DNA from: Rhodothermales bacterium
GTDB lineage: Bacteria > Bacteroidota > Rhodothermia > Rhodothermales > Bin80
Assembly (NCBI GenBank): GCA_022822185.1
Contig: JAJECE010000011.1
Coordinates: 21,006 to 85,005, forward strand
Length of the DNA: 64,000 nt
Direction: 5' to 3'
Shown: positions 45,381-54,747 of the stretch, piece by piece
How the letters are laid out: each line of letters opens with the position of its first letter
Numbering within the stretch: the first letter of the stretch is position 1
The notes under the pieces: generated by a model
Database searches by the model: none
What the model was told of the DNA's origin: nothing
What the model saw: the letters and a program-made list of their open reading frames with translations, nothing else
Position numbers and translations under genes: made by a program

Positions 45381-48011
45381 CTATTCATCCTCTTCGGTCT
45401 GACAGCCGTCTTCGCCGGTAAAACACCTGTGCTCTGCATCGGCGCCGCTCAAAAGATAGGCGATCAAGTCTGCCACCTCGTCCTCATTTAACCGGTCCAA
45501 TAGTCTGGACGGCATTGTGGATACCGGGGATGCCTCACGGGAACGGATCCCGGAAGCCGCTATACTGACCTCCTGGGAAGGATCATAAGGATTCTGATTG
45601 ACAAATACCTGCCCCTCCTCTTCCCGCAGAATTCGCCCTACAACCGTAGAACCACTGCTTAACGTCAACACCGAAGCTTCGTACTGGTCGCTGATCTCGT
45701 CACTGGGAGAGTCAATAGAGGCAAGAATCTCATGCCGCGAAAATCTTGACCCAATCCCGGTCAGATCCGGCCCGATCCCGCCACCGGAGGTTTCCATGCG
45801 GTGACAAGTGCTGCATAATGCCGCCGCATACATGGTTTCACCCCGTGCAAAATTCCGCGGCTCTTCCAGGGAATCATCGAGCATCTCATTGAGTTCCTGC
45901 CGGTTCCATGCCCGGCCCGGCCCCTCCGGTACCGGCAAATCCGCCAAGGACTGCCCCGGTGACGAATCAACAAGCCCGGCCAATGCCTCCTTTTCATCTT
46001 CTGTCAATTGCTCCACCGCATCCGCCCGGATATCCTCAAGAAAGCCTACATAACTCTCTCCCCCGCTACGCCGCATTGATTCATGGAACCACATAAAATA
46101 ATCTTCCCGTAACGCCATCGTCCATCCCGATTTTTGTCCGCGCAGATTCATCGCCAGTTCAATCTCTTCCGGGCTGGGAGGATTGGCCTTCATTGCGGTA
46201 ATGGCTTCGCCATACTGCTCACTCCGCCCGGCTACCTCACCGGTGATCAATTCAGTTTTTTCGGGATCCGCTCCGCTTAGTTCCAACAGGCGTGCCATCA
46301 TCCGCTCAACTAACCCGGGGGCCTGTAAAGCCGCCAATAGACGGCCGTACTCCCGATTTAAGACCTCGTCCGATGATGGATAATACCGTTGCAGCCGCTC
46401 AATGAGTTCACGCCGAAGTGGATCCTCTGGAAACCCCAGACGGATACATATCAGTCCCATTGCCCGTACCAGATCCAGCTCCTGGTCACGTGAGAGTACA
46501 GATGGTTTGATGTTCAGCAAAGACTGCAGTGCCCGCGGACCCAGGCTCGGATCAGCATGGCGGGCCAGAGCAATCATGGCATGAATCCTGCGAATTGGAT
46601 CCGGCTCGATGAGTGCTCTGGATTGCCAACTTGTGACCGGCTGATGCTCAATCGCAATTCGTGCTGCATAACGGACAAACCGATCACTATGGTTCAAATA
46701 AGGCCAGGCAGTATTCACTGCCACTTGTGCCGAGGCCTCTCCATATAAGGCCTCTATTGAGCGCCGTAATGTCTGCTGCGGCGAACGCTCTGTACGGGTC
46801 TCATCTTCCGGTTCCTGCACATTGTCATAGTAAACCCGGAAAAGAAATGAATTGAGACGACGCCCTCCCGTTGCAAAATAGAGCGCTCCGTCCTGCCCGA
46901 TCACCCCATCGGTAACCGGCAGCGGGACTCCACTCAAAAATTCTTCCACCACGCCGGTATACGTACTTCCCCGCGCCCTCAGCGCAACATGATAGATGGT
47001 TCCGAAACTCCAGTCAAATACAAAGAGCCCCTGACGATACTTGTATGGAAAGGCCGCACTCCTGCCAGATACAATCCCCGTGGGACTTCCCTGACCGATT
47101 TCCGCCACAGCCGGAAGGTTGTCCGGATAATAGTCAGGCCACTTCCCTGACCCGGTGCGCCATCCAAATTCGCTGCCCTCCGTCACATGTACGACACGGA
47201 TCGGCCGATACCACGGCATCCCCAGATCCCATTCCATGTCTGAGTCGAATGTGAATAGTTCTCCTTCCTGATTGAAGGCAAGGTCATATGCATTGCGATA
47301 CCCGGTACTGATCAATTCCAATTCGGATGCCAGCGAGTCCGTTCGGATGACCCACCCGCCGGGAGGCTTCCGGTCCGCCGCATGCCCTCGCGGATCCCGC
47401 AATACCGGAAGCAATTGATCCGTCTGCCATACTGCGGGGACAACCGCCGTATAGGTCTCTGGCAGTTCCGTATGGTTTCCTGCAATCAGGTACAGCGAAC
47501 TGCCATCGGGCCCAAGGACAATCCCATGAGGGCCATGCTCTCCCCATCCCTCAAATTTCGCCAGCATAGATACGCTATCCAGTACAGCATCCCCATCTGA
47601 ATCGGTCACCCGGTAAAGCCCACTGCTATGCTCTGCAATCCCTTCCTCACTATTGACGACCACATAAAGGCTGTTGAAAGCCCACAGCAGCCCCTGTGCA
47701 TGCCCTAATTCCAAATCCAATGCAGTGACCTCTGTATCCGCAGGATCCTCCCCGATGGGAGCCGGCTTGATGTGATACAGGGTTCCATACTGATCCGATG
47801 CAAAAAGACCCTTTTCGCCATCCACGGCCAAAGAAACCCAGGAACTGGAGTCCGTCTGCATTGGATGATACAGCACCTCCGAGTGAAAGCCATCCGGCAG
47901 AACCAGATCTGGAGGGGCATCATTGGGGCTCCCACCCGTTTGGACACAACCCATAATCCCGAATGCCGTGAAGAACACTGCATTTAAAGGAAGCAAATTT
48001 CTTAAATTCAT
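45381..48011 (-). CDS. PQQ-propeller / HEAT / cytochrome c lipoprotein
   Basis: An 876-aa lipoprotein (FTAFGIMGCVQTG, lipobox at Cys22). A beta-propeller similar to soluble glucose/sorbosone dehydrogenases occupies about 35-400 (PDGFHSEVLYHP, GPHGIVLGPDGSSLYLIAGN, STGYRNAYDLAFNQEGELFTFDSDMEWD, SPTGIVSGRSAAFP). A helical HEAT-like region lies at about 420-690, and a C-terminal cytochrome c has CSTCH (about 755) and IGPDLTGIGSRFSRHEIL, the PVC-type heme-binding domain. It starts 67 bp from the divergent aminotransferase gene. Probably periplasmic sugar or alcohol oxidation. Confidence 0.85.
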   Translation of the reverse strand: MNLRNLLPLNAVFFTAFGIMGCVQTGGSPNDAPPDLVLPDGFHSEVLYHPMQTDSSSWVSLAVDGEKGLFASDQYGTLYHIKPAPIGEDPADTEVTALDLELGHAQGLLWAFNSLYVVVNSEEGIAEHSSGLYRVTDSDGDAVLDSVSMLAKFEGWGEHGPHGIVLGPDGSSLYLIAGNHTELPETYTAVVPAVWQTDQLLPVLRDPRGHAADRKPPGGWVIRTDSLASELELISTGYRNAYDLAFNQEGELFTFDSDMEWDLGMPWYRPIRVVHVTEGSEFGWRTGSGKWPDYYPDNLPAVAEIGQGSPTGIVSGRSAAFPYKYRQGLFVFDWSFGTIYHVALRARGSTYTGVVEEFLSGVPLPVTDGVIGQDGALYFATGGRRLNSFLFRVYYDNVQEPEDETRTERSPQQTLRRSIEALYGEASAQVAVNTAWPYLNHSDRFVRYAARIAIEHQPVTSWQSRALIEPDPIRRIHAMIALARHADPSLGPRALQSLLNIKPSVLSRDQELDLVRAMGLICIRLGFPEDPLRRELIERLQRYYPSSDEVLNREYGRLLAALQAPGLVERMMARLLELSGADPEKTELITGEVAGRSEQYGEAITAMKANPPSPEEIELAMNLRGQKSGWTMALREDYFMWFHESMRRSGGESYVGFLEDIRADAVEQLTEDEKEALAGLVDSSPGQSLADLPVPEGPGRAWNRQELNEMLDDSLEEPRNFARGETMYAAALCSTCHRMETSGGGIGPDLTGIGSRFSRHEILASIDSPSDEISDQYEASVLTLSSGSTVVGRILREEEGQVFVNQNPYDPSQEVSIAASGIRSREASPVSTMPSRLLDRLNEDEVADLIAYLLSGADAEHRCFTGEDGCQTEEDE

Positions 48012-48078
48012 CGTTCAACAATAAGCCTGCTAATTAAGTAAGGTACAAACTCTCTCGGTCTTTGCATATCCCAATTGA

Positions 48079-49209
48079 ATGTTAGCGTGTCAAAACGAAA
48101 ATTTTTTCCTGTCTCCTAACCAGCATTATCTCAACTGTGCGTTCATGTCTCCCCTCATGCGCAGCGTAGAACTTGCAGGCATGGAAGCGCTTCGCTTAAA
48201 AAGAGATCCGTCTAAAATTACACCATCCATGTTTTTTGAGGAAGTGAATCAGGCCCGCCATTTATTCGCACAACTGATCAATGGAAACGCAGAAAATGTT
48301 GCCCTGATTCCTGCAACATCCTATGGTATCGCAACGATTGCGCATAATCTGTCCGTTGCTTCCGGTGACAATATTGTTCTTATAAACGGGCAGTTTCCAA
48401 GTAATGTGTACACATGGCAAAGATTGTCAAGCGAGACCGGTGCAGCGATCCGAACCGTCACCGGTCGCGACGGAGAGTGGACACAAAGAATACTTGAGGC
48501 CATTAACTACCGAACCACGGTTGTCTCAATTGGGACACTCCACTGGGCGAATGGCGCTTCCTTTGATCTGGCCGAAATCAGTCAGCGTGCCCGCGATGTC
48601 GGGGCCTATCTCATCCTTGACGGAACACAATCTATTGGAGCACTGCCCTTTGATCTCGAAAAAATCAAACCTGATGCACTGGTGTGCGCCGGTTATAAAT
48701 GGCTCTTAGGCCCATTCGGGACCGCATTCCTGTATGTAGGGGAATCGTTTATTGACGGGATTCCTCTTGAAGAGGGATGGCTCGCAAGGGATGGCAGTGA
48801 AAATTTTGGCAACCTCACCAACTACACGGACAGGTATCGCCCCGGGGCCGCCCGATTTGATCGGGGGCAAACGAACAGCTTTGCACAGACCGCAATGATG
48901 ACGCAGGGCCTGAAACAGATCCTTGACTGGCAACCTCAACAAATCCAGATCTACTGTACAGAACTGATTAAAGATTTTCTGCCCGCCGTCCGTGAGAGCG
49001 GATACACCGTGGGGAACTCCTGCTTTTCCCATCTTTTTGGTGTCAACCTGCCCGATCATCTTGATCGGACCCGCCTGAACGACGAACTGGCCCGATGCCA
49101 GGTCTCCGTCTCCGTACGTGACCGAGCAATCCGCATCTCTCCCAATGTTTACAATAATCGTGCAGATATCGACGCACTTCAGGATGTATTTCTCTCTGCA
49201 GCCAGATAG
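48079..49209 (+). CDS. Aminotransferase class V-fold PLP enzyme
   Basis: A 376-aa cysteine-desulfurase-superfamily enzyme. HYLNCAFMSPLMRSVELAG opens; LIPATSYGIATIAHNL is the PLP phosphate region; YLILDGTQSIGALPFDL carries the Asp/Gln pair; ALVCAGYKWLLGPFGTAFLY holds the PLP lysine (about residue 212). No conserved catalytic Cys loop of IscS/SufS is visible, so an isopenicillin-N-epimerase-like or kynureninase-like role is more likely than sulfur transfer. Its 3' end overlaps the convergent gene by 31 bp. Confidence 0.85.
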   Translation: MLACQNENFFLSPNQHYLNCAFMSPLMRSVELAGMEALRLKRDPSKITPSMFFEEVNQARHLFAQLINGNAENVALIPATSYGIATIAHNLSVASGDNIVLINGQFPSNVYTWQRLSSETGAAIRTVTGRDGEWTQRILEAINYRTTVVSIGTLHWANGASFDLAEISQRARDVGAYLILDGTQSIGALPFDLEKIKPDALVCAGYKWLLGPFGTAFLYVGESFIDGIPLEEGWLARDGSENFGNLTNYTDRYRPGAARFDRGQTNSFAQTAMMTQGLKQILDWQPQQIQIYCTELIKDFLPAVRESGYTVGNSCFSHLFGVNLPDHLDRTRLNDELARCQVSVSVRDRAIRISPNVYNNRADIDALQDVFLSAAR

Positions 49210-49661
49210 TTCTGAATGACTTTTTCCAGAAATTCAAACGCCCATGCATAGACCCCGGGCTGCTCACTCTCTCGTGGGCCGGCTACATTCACACTGCTGA
49301 ACTCCCATGTCCGCAGCCATTGAATTATTGGTTCAACAGGGGCCTCCACTTCTGCACAATGCACTGGACGATTCCACGCCTCTGCGGTTTTCCGGGCCAA
49401 CCGACTTCCTTCTGAACCCTCCACCCTGCCCAGAATGAGCAATCCGTCGCTATCCCTTACGTTCCAGACCGTACGCTGCGCTGGATTAGAATCCGGTGTA
49501 ACACGAAGCAGGTATTGATCCGGGATACACCCGTCTTCCGCCCAGCGCCCGGCAGGACACCAGCCTCCATAGGGAAATCCCCATTTCATGGCAACATCAA
49601 GGGCGGCACGGTCAACCCCCGTCTGCCCCCCGCTAATGACGGTGAACTTGATCCCTGACAC
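49179..49661 (-). CDS. Putative molybdenum-cofactor carrier (SLOG/YpsA-like)
   Basis: A 160-aa Rossmann-like protein. FTVISGGQTGVDRAALDVA (6-24) is the nucleotide-binding signature; YGGWCPAGRWAEDGCIP and RTVWNVRDSDGLLIL (about 75) are the remaining family blocks, and ARKTAEAWNRPV follows. I chose a GTG start at 49661, because the frame continues to 49916 through sequence overlapping the divergent LolA gene with no sign of coding. Such proteins bind molybdopterin cofactor in some lineages, but the substrate is unproven here. Confidence 0.85.
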   Translation of the reverse strand: MSGIKFTVISGGQTGVDRAALDVAMKWGFPYGGWCPAGRWAEDGCIPDQYLLRVTPDSNPAQRTVWNVRDSDGLLILGRVEGSEGSRLARKTAEAWNRPVHCAEVEAPVEPIIQWLRTWEFSSVNVAGPRESEQPGVYAWAFEFLEKVIQNYLAAERNTS

Positions 49662-49726
49662 CCTATCACGGTATATTGAACATGCAACTGTGCGAACCCT
49701 GTACGCCAAAATATAGTACGACCGGT

Positions 49727-50380
49727 ATGAATTGTTCTGTTCCGGGGCCAAGAATTGCCCTCGTTCTTTTTGCGTGTATCCTTGCGATCTGTCCCGGTAC
49801 TCTGGCACAGATGCCGTCCCCCGCAGCCCTGCTGGAGGAAGTTGTCGACCGCTATCAGGGTACAATGGAGGCCACATTTGTACATCATCTGACCTCTGAG
49901 GCATGGACTGGATCACAAACCCTGACGGGAACGGTACAGCTTTCGGGAGATCATTATCGTATTGAAACCTTCCACGAGGTGATCACCGGGCAGGGTGATG
50001 AAGTGTGGATTTATCGTGCTGAGGAGAATCAGGTCATCATTACGACAATTGACGGCGATGGGGTCGCCTATTCTCCCGGTGCACTGTTTCGCTCCTACGG
50101 GGAACTCTATCAGCCGCACATTGCCTCCCATGAGATTCTTGACGGAGTGTCTTATTTTCGGCTTGAACTTTATCCTGTGCAGGAAGACTTCGCCATTTCT
50201 TCGCTCACGCTCTGGATCCGTGAATATGATCGCATCATTAAACGCATGATTGCTCTGGATCAAAGTTCTATCCGTACGGAGATTGAACTGGAAAATATAC
50301 GTATCGGCCTCCCCATCCCCCCGGAGACCTTTGAATTCCGTGTCCCTGAGGGCGCTGAAGTGATTGACCTGCGATTGTGA
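49727..50380 (+). CDS. lolA: LolA-like outer-membrane lipoprotein carrier
   Basis: A 217-aa periplasmic protein. From the ATG at 49727, a signal peptide (VPGPRIALVLFACILAICPG, cleavage near TLAQ) precedes a half-barrel typical of LolA: LLEEVVDRYQGTMEATFVHH, LTGTVQLSGDHYRIETF, DEVWIYRAEENQVIIT, LTLWIREYDRIIKRM and FEFRVPEGAEVIDL. It would carry lipoproteins from the inner to the outer membrane. Upstream in-frame starts (TTG 49676, ATG 49682) lack signal-peptide logic. Its stop overlaps the next start (GTGA, 50377). Confidence 0.85.
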   Translation: MNCSVPGPRIALVLFACILAICPGTLAQMPSPAALLEEVVDRYQGTMEATFVHHLTSEAWTGSQTLTGTVQLSGDHYRIETFHEVITGQGDEVWIYRAEENQVIITTIDGDGVAYSPGALFRSYGELYQPHIASHEILDGVSYFRLELYPVQEDFAISSLTLWIREYDRIIKRMIALDQSSIRTEIELENIRIGLPIPPETFEFRVPEGAEVIDLRL

Positions 50381-51387
50381 CGCGCCCCGTTCGTCTACAT
50401 ACGCTGCTGCTGTCCTTCCTGCTGGCGGCATTTCTGATCTGGCTGTCGCTTCGCGGCATTCACTTTGCCGAATTCGCGGACTCCCTGCGCTCTGCACATT
50501 ATGGATGGATCCTGCCGGTGGTCGCCGTCACACTGCTGAGCCACTGGATTCGGGCCTACAGATGGCAGGCACTCATCGTTGCCCTCCCCGAAGATGCCGG
50601 CTCCAGCCCGTCCGAGTCCCGGATTTCTGTGCTGGATCTGTTTGCCTCCGTCATGGTCGGATACATGGTCAATTATGCCGTGCCTCGTGCCGGGGAGATT
50701 GCCAGATGTACACATTTATCGACCCGAAAAAAACTCTCATTCCCCGCACTGCTGGGAACAGTTGCCGTGGAGCGGATCGCAGATCTCCTTGTCTTGGGAC
50801 TCGGTCTGCTTATCACACTGGCATTTGTTCGTGAACGGCTGCAATCCCTATTTGCACAGTTGTCTGTTCCGCAACTGCCATGGGGCTGGATCATCCTCAC
50901 CTGCCTGATCGCCCTGACCCTGATCTCTATTGGACTCCGCCTGCAAATCACTGCATCTCTGCGCAGGCAATTTTCAGAATTGATCAGCAAATTTACAGGC
51001 GGAATCAAAACCGTGTACCGTACCCCCAAGCGCTGGCAGCTCATCTGGACAACCATTCTAATGTGGCTGATGTACGGATTTATGGCCTATATCCCGCTCC
51101 TGATGTTTGACCTGAATGAAACCGTCTCTCTGTCCTACTGGGATGGGATGGCAATCATGTTCATCGGAGTTCTGGGGATCCTGGCCCCTACGCCGGGCGG
51201 TGCCGGTTCCTTCCACTTCATTACCATCCTGATCCTGACCTCCGTATACGGGATCCCGCACTCCGGGGCAGCGGCCTACGCCATCTTCATTCACGGCGCA
51301 CAACTGATCCTGTACGCAGCACTAGGGGGAGCAATTCTCCTGACGCAGACCCTTATTTTTCGAAAAAATGAACACTCTCAAAAGTAG
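50377..51387 (+). CDS. Flippase-like membrane protein (YbhN/UPF0104, LPG-synthase TM family)
   Basis: A 336-aa integral membrane protein with about eight segments; GTG start overlapping lolA. LHTLLLSFLLAAFLIWLSLR opens; GYMVNYAVPRAGEIARC (about 93-109) and GVLGILAPTPGGAGSFHF (about 263) are the characteristic motifs of the lysylphosphatidylglycerol synthetase-like TM domain. The soluble synthetase domain is absent, so a lipid/glycolipid flippase-like role is inferred. Probably co-transcribed with lolA as an envelope module. Confidence 0.87.
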   Translation: MTRPVRLHTLLLSFLLAAFLIWLSLRGIHFAEFADSLRSAHYGWILPVVAVTLLSHWIRAYRWQALIVALPEDAGSSPSESRISVLDLFASVMVGYMVNYAVPRAGEIARCTHLSTRKKLSFPALLGTVAVERIADLLVLGLGLLITLAFVRERLQSLFAQLSVPQLPWGWIILTCLIALTLISIGLRLQITASLRRQFSELISKFTGGIKTVYRTPKRWQLIWTTILMWLMYGFMAYIPLLMFDLNETVSLSYWDGMAIMFIGVLGILAPTPGGAGSFHFITILILTSVYGIPHSGAAAYAIFIHGAQLILYAALGGAILLTQTLIFRKNEHSQK

Positions 51388-51602
51388 CGCATAACAGTGC
51401 CTGATTGGTTAGATTACAATCCGTGTTTACCGTGGGATTTGCGGTTCAGTGTTTGTTTTTACCACATCTCTCAATACAACCGAATGAGGTCTCAAGATGC
51501 CTCATGTATAGTGAATTGAAGATGAATTCACTCGGTTAGCGCGAAGTTTCAGTAGTTTTTTAGGTTGGATGCATTATACACATCAAATAGAAGTACAACA
51601 TC

Positions 51603-54600
51603 ATGAGCTACCGCTACACTCTATGGCTATCCCTGATCCTAGTGGCATTTTTGTGGCCCTCCACCAGAGTATTCGCCCAGACCGGGCAAATATCAGGAAC
51701 GGTGCTGGACCAAAACGATGAACCGCTTGCAGGGGTGAATGTCATCATTGAGGAACTCACAGTGGGTTCCGTCACCAATGTGAATGGAGAGTACTCCATC
51801 ACAAATCTTGACGCAGGCACGTATACCGTCATTGTATCGTTTATCGGGTTTGCGACGCAGGAATTTCCAGAAGTCTCTGTTGCAGACGGAGAAACGACCG
51901 AATTAGACATTGTACTGATTGAGGCCGCACTGGAACTGGGCGGCCTTGTGGTCACCGCCCTTGGGGTTGAACGTCAGGAGCGATCGCTCACCTACGGTAC
52001 TCAGACCATCAGTCCGGTGGAACTGGCCCAGGCACGTGAACTAAATGTAGGATTTTCACTTGCCGGAAGGGTTGCCGGGCTCTCCGTCAATCAGGCGGGC
52101 ACCGGACTGGGCGGCCAGACACGAATGATTCTTCGCGGGAATCGCTCCATCAGCGGGAGCAGTCAGCCCCTCTTTGTCGTGGACGGGGTTCCGATCCGTG
52201 GAGATATCAGCAACCTGAATCAAAGCGACATTGCAAGCATCTCCGTACTGAAAGGTGCCAATGCCGCGGCCCTGTACGGAAGTGCTGCCCAGAATGGTGC
52301 GGTGATCATTACCACAAACCGAGGTACAGCCGGGAGTATTCGGGCCCGTTTCAGCACGAACTATACCGTTCAGCAGCCTCTGATTCTGACCGAATTCCAG
52401 AATGAGTACGCCCAGGGCAGCGGAGGTGAGTACAAACGAAACTCGGAGTTTTCGTGGGGGCCGCGGATGACCGGGCAGTCCGTCCCGCACTGGACTCCTA
52501 CCATGTCCGAGGCAGAAGCCCGGACTTATTCACTCCAGGCCCAGCCGGATAACGTGTCGGATGTCTTCCGTACCGGCTACCAGTCCTCAACTAATGTCTC
52601 CCTCAATGTCGGATCAGAACAGGTGCAGGGATACTTCTCCTACTCGTACACCGATGCAAAAGGGGTCGTACCGGGCAACACACTGACCCGCCACAGTACA
52701 CAGGTTCGCGTCACCTCGGAACCCTTTACGAGATTCAACCTGGATGGGAAACTTAATTATATCCGGTCCGACCTGGAAAACCGACTGGATACCGGTGAAT
52801 CTTTTTCAAATCCAATCCGCCACGCCTATCGCCTGCCGCGTAATGTCAGCACACAGGATGCCGAGGAATTTGAGTACTTCACCGATAGCCAACAGCGCAG
52901 ACAGCACTACTGGGTTCCCGGCTCAAATGGCGGAGCGAATCCATACTGGACGCTGAATCGCAATCTTCGCACGGGGACCGATGATCGAGTTATTCTCCTC
53001 ACCTCTGCCTCCTACGAACTCATTGACGGACTGAAACTCATGGTTCGAGGCTCGTACGATGGCAACGCGGGAAGCGGCACGCGCAGCCTGTATGCGGACA
53101 GCTATATCATCGCACAGCAGGGCAGGTACACCGTCAGCAAGAGCAATTCTCATATCTGGAACGGAGATGTTCTTCTTTCCTATGAAAAATCTTTGCCCGC
53201 CTACGGGATTAACTTTGATGTCAGCGTTGGCGGAAACACCCAGAAACGGCGCAACACCTCTTTGAGTGCCAATACCGGCACCGCTTTGACGGTGGAGAAT
53301 TTTTTCACGCTCTCAAACACCCAATTAGTGCAGGCATCCCAGGGAGTCGGATCCCCGGTTGACATCAACTCAATCTATGCATTCGCAAAAATTGGCTGGA
53401 AGGATGCACTGTATCTGGATCTGGCCGGGCGAAATGACTGGAGTTCGACGCTTCCCGAAGATAACTGGTCGTATTTCTACCCGTCTGTGGGGGTTTCTGC
53501 AGTCGTATCCGAACTTCTGCCTCTGCCGGATGTGATCAGCTTCGGACGGATCCGTGCTTCCTATGCCCTGGTGGGCAACAGCACCTCTCCATTCCAGCTG
53601 CTGCGCACGGCTAGTCTGGCAAGTGGAGGACTCAACGGCTTTCTGGCCCTCAGCGGTACGCTTCCCAACATAGAACTCGTTCCCGAAGAAACGGAAGCCG
53701 TTGAAATCGGACTTGACATGCGCTTTCTGCAGAGCCGGTTCGGGTTTGATGCCACCTACTACAATACCAAAACGCAGAACCAGCTCTTCACGGTTGCCCT
53801 TCCCATCGGATCCGGGGCCGCCAACCTGTTCACCAACGGCGGGGATGTTCGCAATGAGGGATTTGAACTGATGCTCAACTCCACGGTGATTCGTACGGAG
53901 GACCTGACCCTGAATGTAGATGCCAACTTCTCCATGAACCGCAATAAGGTGGAAGAGATTTCCGATGAGCGCCCACGCCTGCGGGTTGCCGGAGACTTCC
54001 TTCGCCAATACTACATAGAACAGGGGGAGCCGTTCGGGAATGTATATTCCCGCGGGTTCCAGCGTGATGAACAGAACCGGATTATCGTTGGCGAAAACGG
54101 GGTTCCGAAAGTCACACCCGGCAATGATGTTCTGGTCGCCAATTATAACCCCGACTGGCTGGGAGGCCTCTCTGCAACCGTCTCCTGGAAAAACTGGGAT
54201 GCCAGCATCCTGATTGACCATCGCCAGGGCGGGACAATCACTTCACTGACAAATGCGATTCTGTACGCCGACGGGGTAACCAAAGAAACCCTGGAAGGCC
54301 GGGACGGCGGTCTCATTTTCGGGGACAACTTCTGGTCGGACGAGACGGCGGTTATGGAGGATGGTTCTCCGAATACCACACCCATTGATGCTGAAACATT
54401 CTGGCGTGCCGTTGGCGGACGGAATGCCCCTGTCGGGGAGGCATTCGTGGTAGATGCCACCAATACCCGCCTGCGTGAATTTACCCTGGGGTATACCCTG
54501 CCCCCCACGCTGTTCGGAAATGTGCCCGTTTCGGGGATGAGAATTTCGCTCGTTGGCAGGAATCTCTTCTATCTCCACCGGGCCTCCGAAAACATTGATC

Positions 54601-54701
54601 CTGATGTACTGATCGGGACTGGAAAAGCAGCCGAAGGATTTGACTCCTTTGCGCCTCCGTCGTCCCGCTCATTTGGATTCAATCTAACCATTGACTATTA
54701 A
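51603..54701 (+). CDS. susC: SusC/RagA-family TonB-dependent receptor
   Basis: A 1032-aa outer-membrane transporter. A signal peptide (LWLSLILVAFLWPSTRVFAQ) and a carboxypeptidase-regulatory-like domain (GQISGTVLDQNDEPLAGVNV, about 26-110) precede the plug: LAGRVAGLSVNQAGTGLGGQ, LFVVDGVPI, ISVLKGANAAALYGSAAQNG, VIITTNRG. The 22-strand barrel ends in a C-terminal aromatic (SFGFNLTIDY). It takes up an unidentified oligomer with the downstream SusD. No sigma/anti-sigma regulator or polysaccharide-cleaving enzyme is adjacent, so the substrate is unclear. Confidence 0.96.
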   Translation: MSYRYTLWLSLILVAFLWPSTRVFAQTGQISGTVLDQNDEPLAGVNVIIEELTVGSVTNVNGEYSITNLDAGTYTVIVSFIGFATQEFPEVSVADGETTELDIVLIEAALELGGLVVTALGVERQERSLTYGTQTISPVELAQARELNVGFSLAGRVAGLSVNQAGTGLGGQTRMILRGNRSISGSSQPLFVVDGVPIRGDISNLNQSDIASISVLKGANAAALYGSAAQNGAVIITTNRGTAGSIRARFSTNYTVQQPLILTEFQNEYAQGSGGEYKRNSEFSWGPRMTGQSVPHWTPTMSEAEARTYSLQAQPDNVSDVFRTGYQSSTNVSLNVGSEQVQGYFSYSYTDAKGVVPGNTLTRHSTQVRVTSEPFTRFNLDGKLNYIRSDLENRLDTGESFSNPIRHAYRLPRNVSTQDAEEFEYFTDSQQRRQHYWVPGSNGGANPYWTLNRNLRTGTDDRVILLTSASYELIDGLKLMVRGSYDGNAGSGTRSLYADSYIIAQQGRYTVSKSNSHIWNGDVLLSYEKSLPAYGINFDVSVGGNTQKRRNTSLSANTGTALTVENFFTLSNTQLVQASQGVGSPVDINSIYAFAKIGWKDALYLDLAGRNDWSSTLPEDNWSYFYPSVGVSAVVSELLPLPDVISFGRIRASYALVGNSTSPFQLLRTASLASGGLNGFLALSGTLPNIELVPEETEAVEIGLDMRFLQSRFGFDATYYNTKTQNQLFTVALPIGSGAANLFTNGGDVRNEGFELMLNSTVIRTEDLTLNVDANFSMNRNKVEEISDERPRLRVAGDFLRQYYIEQGEPFGNVYSRGFQRDEQNRIIVGENGVPKVTPGNDVLVANYNPDWLGGLSATVSWKNWDASILIDHRQGGTITSLTNAILYADGVTKETLEGRDGGLIFGDNFWSDETAVMEDGSPNTTPIDAETFWRAVGGRNAPVGEAFVVDATNTRLREFTLGYTLPPTLFGNVPVSGMRISLVGRNLFYLHRASENIDPDVLIGTGKAAEGFDSFAPPSSRSFGFNLTIDY

Positions 54702-54747
54702 GCTTCACTCTCGTTCACATAACCCACCTTAAACGAAGGATTTAGCT

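Noticed and set aside
49662..49916. Longer N-terminus for the molybdenum-cofactor carrier
   Set aside because: The extension lies antisense within the LolA signal region and shows no family similarity.
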